Source: Bordetella parapertussis
GTDB taxonomy: Bacteria; Pseudomonadota; Gammaproteobacteria; Burkholderiales; Burkholderiaceae_B
Length of the DNA stretch: 8,353 nt
Direction of reading: 5' to 3'
NCBI GenBank assembly: GCA_943331855.1
Contig: CALQNE010000151.1
Coordinates: 1 to 8,353 of the forward strand
Shown here: piece after piece, positions 5,261 to 8,353 of the stretch
Layout: every line of letters starts with the position of its first letter
Position numbering within the stretch: the stretch's first letter is position 1
Program-made: the position numbers and the translations under genes
The notes under the pieces: generated by a model
What the model was told of the DNA's origin: nothing
Seen by the model: the letters and a program-made list of their open reading frames with translations, nothing else
The model's database searches: none

Positions 5261-6487
5261 ATGTCACAAAGTCAAAGCAATACACCGGCCGGGTCAACAC
5301 GACTCGCGCCGCTCGCAGGTATCCGGGTACTGGATTTGTCACGCGTTTTGGCCGGCCCTTTTTGCACGCAAAATCTGGCTGACCTCGGTGCCGACGTCAT
5401 TAAAGTCGAGCGCCCAAAATTTGGGGATGATACCCGCGCCTGGGCGCCACCGTATTTAAAAGATCAAGACGGCAACGATACGGCCGAAGCCGCCTACTAT
5501 CTCAGCACGAACCGTAATAAGCGTTCGATTGAGATTGACCTCGCAAGCGAAGCTGGCGTCAAGCTCGTCAAAGAACTTGCCAAGCATTGCGACGTTTTAG
5601 TTGAAAATTTCAAGGTTGGTGGGCTCAAGCAATATGGCCTGGATTATGAAAGCATGAAGGAAGACTATCCCGCGTTGATCTACTGTTCGATCACGGGGTT
5701 TGGTCAAACGGGGCCTTATGCCGAACGGCCTGGTTACGATTTCATGATCCAAGGCATGGGTGGCCTGATGAGCATCACCGGTGAGCGCGATGACTTACCT
5801 GGAGGTGGCCCTCAAAAAGCGGGGGTAGCCGTCACCGACATCATCACCGGCATGTATGCCTCGGTCGCGATTTTGGCTGCAATTCAAGAACGCAGCCGCA
5901 GTGGCTTGGGGCAACGTCTGGATATCGCCTTATTAGATTGCCATATCGCAATGCTCGCGAACCAAAATCTAAATTACATGACCACTGGTGTCGCTCCGAC
6001 GCGCGCTGGTAACGCGCATCAAAACGTGGTGCCCTATCAGGTGTTTAAAACTTCAGATGGCTTCATGATTGTCGCAGTCGGTAATGATTCGCAATTTAGG
6101 TCCTTCTGCACGGCACTTGGGATTACCCAATACGGAACGGACCCAAAGTTTGCGACCAACCACGCACGTATTATTCATCGCGCCGAACTGATCCCAATAC
6201 TCGAACGCCTCATGGCAGAAGGCGAACGTGATGCGTGGATTGAAAAGCTCGAAGCCGTTGGTGTGCCCTGCGGACCGATCCAAACCATTGACCAGGTCTT
6301 TGCACATCCGCAAGTCATTGCGCGCGACATCTGGAAAAACATCCCGCATCCTACGGGCGGTTCAAGCCCAACGACAGCAAGCCCCATGAATTTTTCGGCA
6401 ACACCTGTGCAGTATCTTCGTGCCGCACCGACGTTAGGACAGCATACCGATGAAGTGTTAAGTGAAATCTTAGGCATAAAAAAATAA
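5261..6487 (+). CDS. CaiB/BaiF type III CoA-transferase
   Basis: 408 residues, the usual family length. After a polar start of about 15 residues comes the N-terminal signature Leu-Ala-Gly-Ile-Arg-Val-Leu-Asp-Leu-Ser-Arg (18-28), then Ala-Gly-Pro-Phe (31-34), Leu-Gly-Ala-Asp-Val-Ile-Lys-Val-Glu (42-50), Asn-Arg-Asn-Lys-Arg-Ser (84-89), Glu-Asn-Phe (115-117) and Gly-Phe-Gly-Gln-Thr-Gly-Pro-Tyr (146-153). Asp193, in Val-Thr-Asp-Ile-Ile-Thr-Gly-Met-Tyr, aligns by motif with the Asp169 nucleophile of formyl-CoA transferase. The enzyme moves CoA between carboxylic acids, probably activating the pathway substrate from succinyl-CoA or another cellular thioester in the cytoplasm; the donor and acceptor are unknown. 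It follows the hydratase by 30 nt and is 10 nt before the hydrolase. No Shine-Dalgarno sequence is visible before ATG 5261. No earlier ATG, GTG or TTG exists in frame after the hydratase stop, so the start is secure if translation begins at a standard codon. Confidence 0.95.
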   Translation: MSQSQSNTPAGSTRLAPLAGIRVLDLSRVLAGPFCTQNLADLGADVIKVERPKFGDDTRAWAPPYLKDQDGNDTAEAAYYLSTNRNKRSIEIDLASEAGVKLVKELAKHCDVLVENFKVGGLKQYGLDYESMKEDYPALIYCSITGFGQTGPYAERPGYDFMIQGMGGLMSITGERDDLPGGGPQKAGVAVTDIITGMYASVAILAAIQERSRSGLGQRLDIALLDCHIAMLANQNLNYMTTGVAPTRAGNAHQNVVPYQVFKTSDGFMIVAVGNDSQFRSFCTALGITQYGTDPKFATNHARIIHRAELIPILERLMAEGERDAWIEKLEAVGVPCGPIQTIDQVFAHPQVIARDIWKNIPHPTGGSSPTTASPMNFSATPVQYLRAAPTLGQHTDEVLSEILGIKK

Positions 6488-6497
6488 TCGTACACAC

Positions 6498-7286
6498 ATG
6501 TCAAACACTCAACCTACTCTTTCGTACAGCGTGGCGGGCCGCGGAGAAAACCTTTTACTCGTGCATGGCGGCACAGGTTCGCAAAAGCATTGGATTCGAA
6601 ATACAGACGCCCTCGCCCAACACTATCGGGTGTGGGCCATTGATCTACCGGGCTTTGGCGCATCGCCGGATTGCCCGCCTGGTGTTGACTCAGATCACTA
6701 CATCGATCATGTCTTTGAGCAGCTTCAGACCTTTTCGTTCACGCAAGAGCCCTTTATGATTGGCGCCTTTTCATTCGGCTCAGTGGTCTCAAGCGGCCTG
6801 GCGCTTAGGTTCGGTCAGCGGTTAAAAAAAATGAGTGTGGTGGGGCCCGCTGGATTTGGCGTCAAACGCGCGATACCCATTGACACCCGCAGCATGCGTA
6901 GTGCCGGTGACTCGATTTCGGCGCAGGAAGAGGTCATGCGTCATAACCTCAAAGCCATTATGTTGTACTACCCAGAGTCGATCACCGACGAAATGATCGC
7001 GATGCACCGAATTCATATCAAAGAAACACGCTTTGATAGTCGCCCGCTGAGTCTGAGTCCAATCCTGCTCGAGAATCTAAAAAAAGTGAATTGCCCCATA
7101 CAGATCATGTGGGGTGAACATGACCAGTATGCCTACCCCACCCTGCAAGATCGCATGCAACTCACACAAGACGCTTTGCCCAAGGCACTGCTTCAAAAAA
7201 TCGATCGGGCCGGACACTGGGCACAATATGAAAATGCTGAGGCGGTCAACAAAGCAATGTTAGATTTTTTGACAGCAGGTGCTTAA
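6498..7286 (+). CDS. Alpha/beta-hydrolase fold enzyme, possible C-C, ester or thioester hydrolase
   Basis: A 262-residue single-domain hydrolase without signal peptide. The oxyanion-hole segment Val-His-Gly-Gly-Thr-Gly is at 22-27 and Asp-Leu-Pro-Gly-Phe-Gly at 49-54. The nucleophile elbow reads Ala-Phe-Ser-Phe-Gly (90-94), so Ser92 is the nucleophile with Ala replacing the first Gly of Gly-x-Ser-x-Gly. The acid is probably Asp209 (Gly-Glu-His-Asp) and the base His240 (Ala-Gly-His-Trp), completing the triad. A lid region lies at about 123-195. Val-Val-Gly-Pro-Ala-Gly-Phe-Gly (114-121) recalls meta-cleavage-product hydrolases, but sequence alone cannot separate C-C hydrolases from esterases or thioesterases. 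It is the last gene of the block, 10 nt after the CoA-transferase, with no clear ribosome binding site. It could release the final product, remove CoA, or unmask an ester substrate. It ends 14 bp from the convergent acyl-CoA dehydrogenase, with no terminator hairpin visible between them. Confidence 0.88.
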   Translation: MSNTQPTLSYSVAGRGENLLLVHGGTGSQKHWIRNTDALAQHYRVWAIDLPGFGASPDCPPGVDSDHYIDHVFEQLQTFSFTQEPFMIGAFSFGSVVSSGLALRFGQRLKKMSVVGPAGFGVKRAIPIDTRSMRSAGDSISAQEEVMRHNLKAIMLYYPESITDEMIAMHRIHIKETRFDSRPLSLSPILLENLKKVNCPIQIMWGEHDQYAYPTLQDRMQLTQDALPKALLQKIDRAGHWAQYENAEAVNKAMLDFLTAGA

Positions 7287-7300
7287 GCAATACCGTCCAG

Positions 7301-8353
7301 TCAGTTCAAAATCACATGTCGGGCAATTTGCAGTCGCTGCATTTCAGAAGTGCCCTCGCCTATCCGAAACGCCCGGACATCGCGATAAAACCGCTCGATG
7401 GGTAAATCTGCCATGTAGCCCGCGCCACCAAAGATCTGCATGACCTTGTCCGCCACGCGCCCGGCCATTTCACTGGAATAGAGCTTGGCACGCGAGGCTG
7501 CGATGCGAAACTCTGTGTTTTTTTGATCAGCCAGATAAGCCGCTTTTTGCGTTAACAAGCGCGCCGCATCCAGCTCAACGTCGTTGTCTGCCAACATGAA
7601 CTGAATCGCTTGATGCTCGGATAGCGCCGAACCAAATGTTTTGCGTTGCCGCACATAGGGCAGCGCCAAATCGGTTAACGCCTGCGCAATGCCGACACAC
7701 TTACAGGCAACCATCAGTCGATCATTATTAATCGTCGCCATCATGGTTAAGAAGCCTTGGCCTGGCTGCCCTAACACCTGACGATCCGAAACAAAACAAT
7801 CATCGAGCGCCAATTCAGACAAGGGGTGGCCATGCCAACCCATCTTGCGAAAGCGTCTGAGCATTTTCCAGCCAGGGTTGCCACGCTCGATAATGAAGGT
7901 GGTTAGCCTTGACTTAAGCGGTGCCTGATTATCGGTAACCGCCAGAACAATTAAATGATCTGCGTGCTCAGCCGCTGAAATAAAATGTTTGGTGCCGTTT
8001 AAGCGCCAGCCCCCAGTGACTTTGTCTGCCCGCGTTGCGATCGCCGACAGGTCAGAACCCGCAGCCGGCTCGGTCAAAGCGTACGCAATCGTAGTGTCAG
8101 CGCGCATGAGTGGTTTGACCAGCCATTCACGCTGATCGTCATTGACCATACGCAACGAGCCTGGCAGGTGTCCGAACACTTCCGCCAAGGGCATGGTCGT
8201 GCGCCCTAACTCTTCATCAATCACGCTTTGCGCGGCCACAGATAATTCGGGCCCGCCAAGGGACTGGGGCATGTTGTAGCCAAACAAGCCCAACTTAATC
8301 ACTTCTTTCTTAAGCGCCCGCAGCGCAATCGGGTCAACCTCATCTGCGGCATC
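7301..8353 (-). CDS. Acyl-CoA dehydrogenase, N-terminus beyond the right edge
   Basis: 350 residues are visible on the minus strand. The frame stays open to the edge, and the 17 codons upstream of a GTG at 8302 continue typical family sequence (Asp-Pro-Ile-Ala-Leu-Arg-Ala-Leu-Lys-Lys-Glu-Val). That GTG is therefore an internal Val and the gene is cut by the window. The N-terminal helical domain leads to the FAD/substrate motif Tyr-Ala-Leu-Thr-Glu-Pro-Ala-Ala-Gly-Ser-Asp (codons 8083-8051). Later come Arg-Lys-Thr-Phe-Gly-Ser-Ala-Leu, Gln-Ile-Phe-Gly-Gly-Ala-Gly-Tyr, and Gly-Glu-Gly-Thr-Ser-Glu-Met-Gln, whose first Glu (codon 7357-7355) is at the catalytic-base position of medium-chain acyl-CoA dehydrogenase. 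It oxidises an acyl-CoA to the 2-enoyl-CoA with FAD, passing electrons to electron-transferring flavoprotein. It would supply the substrate for the MaoC hydratase. It is transcribed toward the catabolic block and so belongs to a different transcript. Chain-length or branched-chain preference is not resolved. Confidence 0.95.
   Translation of the reverse strand, partial: DAADEVDPIALRALKKEVIKLGLFGYNMPQSLGGPELSVAAQSVIDEELGRTTMPLAEVFGHLPGSLRMVNDDQREWLVKPLMRADTTIAYALTEPAAGSDLSAIATRADKVTGGWRLNGTKHFISAAEHADHLIVLAVTDNQAPLKSRLTTFIIERGNPGWKMLRRFRKMGWHGHPLSELALDDCFVSDRQVLGQPGQGFLTMMATINNDRLMVACKCVGIAQALTDLALPYVRQRKTFGSALSEHQAIQFMLADNDVELDAARLLTQKAAYLADQKNTEFRIAASRAKLYSSEMAGRVADKVMQIFGGAGYMADLPIERFYRDVRAFRIGEGTSEMQRLQIARHVILN

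Noticed and set aside
8300..8302. GTG at 8302 as the start of the acyl-CoA dehydrogenase
   Set aside because: The upstream codons to the window edge encode typical acyl-CoA dehydrogenase sequence, so this is an internal Val and the gene continues beyond the window.

Overview
The window looks like part of a betaproteobacterial (Burkholderiales) chromosome. The main reason is the three Bug/TctC-type periplasmic binding proteins, a family greatly expanded in Bordetella, Cupriavidus, Comamonadaceae and Alcaligenaceae. They sit among CoA-dependent catabolic genes. Base composition is moderate (about half G+C by eye), so a lower-GC member of that order is likely. Genus cannot be told from the sequence. 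I saw no rRNA, tRNA, CRISPR array, transposase or phage gene.

Layout. (1) Positions 1-2222, plus strand: the tail of one Bug protein, a complete second Bug protein, and a flavin-dependent nitronate monooxygenase-like enzyme, closely spaced and probably co-transcribed. (2) Positions 2231-3226, minus strand: a third Bug protein, convergent with the monooxygenase (8 bp between stop codons). (3) Positions 3227-3452: the only sizeable non-coding stretch (226 bp), lying between divergent genes. It holds small inverted repeats, a terminator-like hairpin with a T-run, and a strong ribosome binding site. (4) Positions 3453-7286, plus strand: a tight four-gene block encoding a short-chain dehydrogenase, a two-domain MaoC/hydratase-2 enzyme, a type III (CaiB/BaiF) CoA-transferase and an alpha/beta hydrolase, with gaps of 2, 30 and 10 nt. 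(5) Positions 7301-8353, minus strand: an acyl-CoA dehydrogenase, convergent with the block and running off the right edge.

How the genes may work together (inference). The set reads as a catabolic route for an organic acid. Bug proteins capture a carboxylate in the periplasm. The CoA-transferase activates it to a CoA thioester, and the acyl-CoA dehydrogenase makes the 2-enoyl-CoA. The MaoC hydratase adds water to give a (3R)-hydroxyacyl-CoA, and the dehydrogenase oxidises this to the 3-ketoacyl-CoA. The dehydrogenase and hydratase pair corresponds to two parts of the eukaryotic peroxisomal multifunctional enzyme type 2, here as separate adjacent genes. No thiolase is present in the window. 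The alpha/beta hydrolase may therefore release the product by thioester, ester or C-C hydrolysis, or the thiolase may lie elsewhere. The substrate cannot be identified from the sequence.
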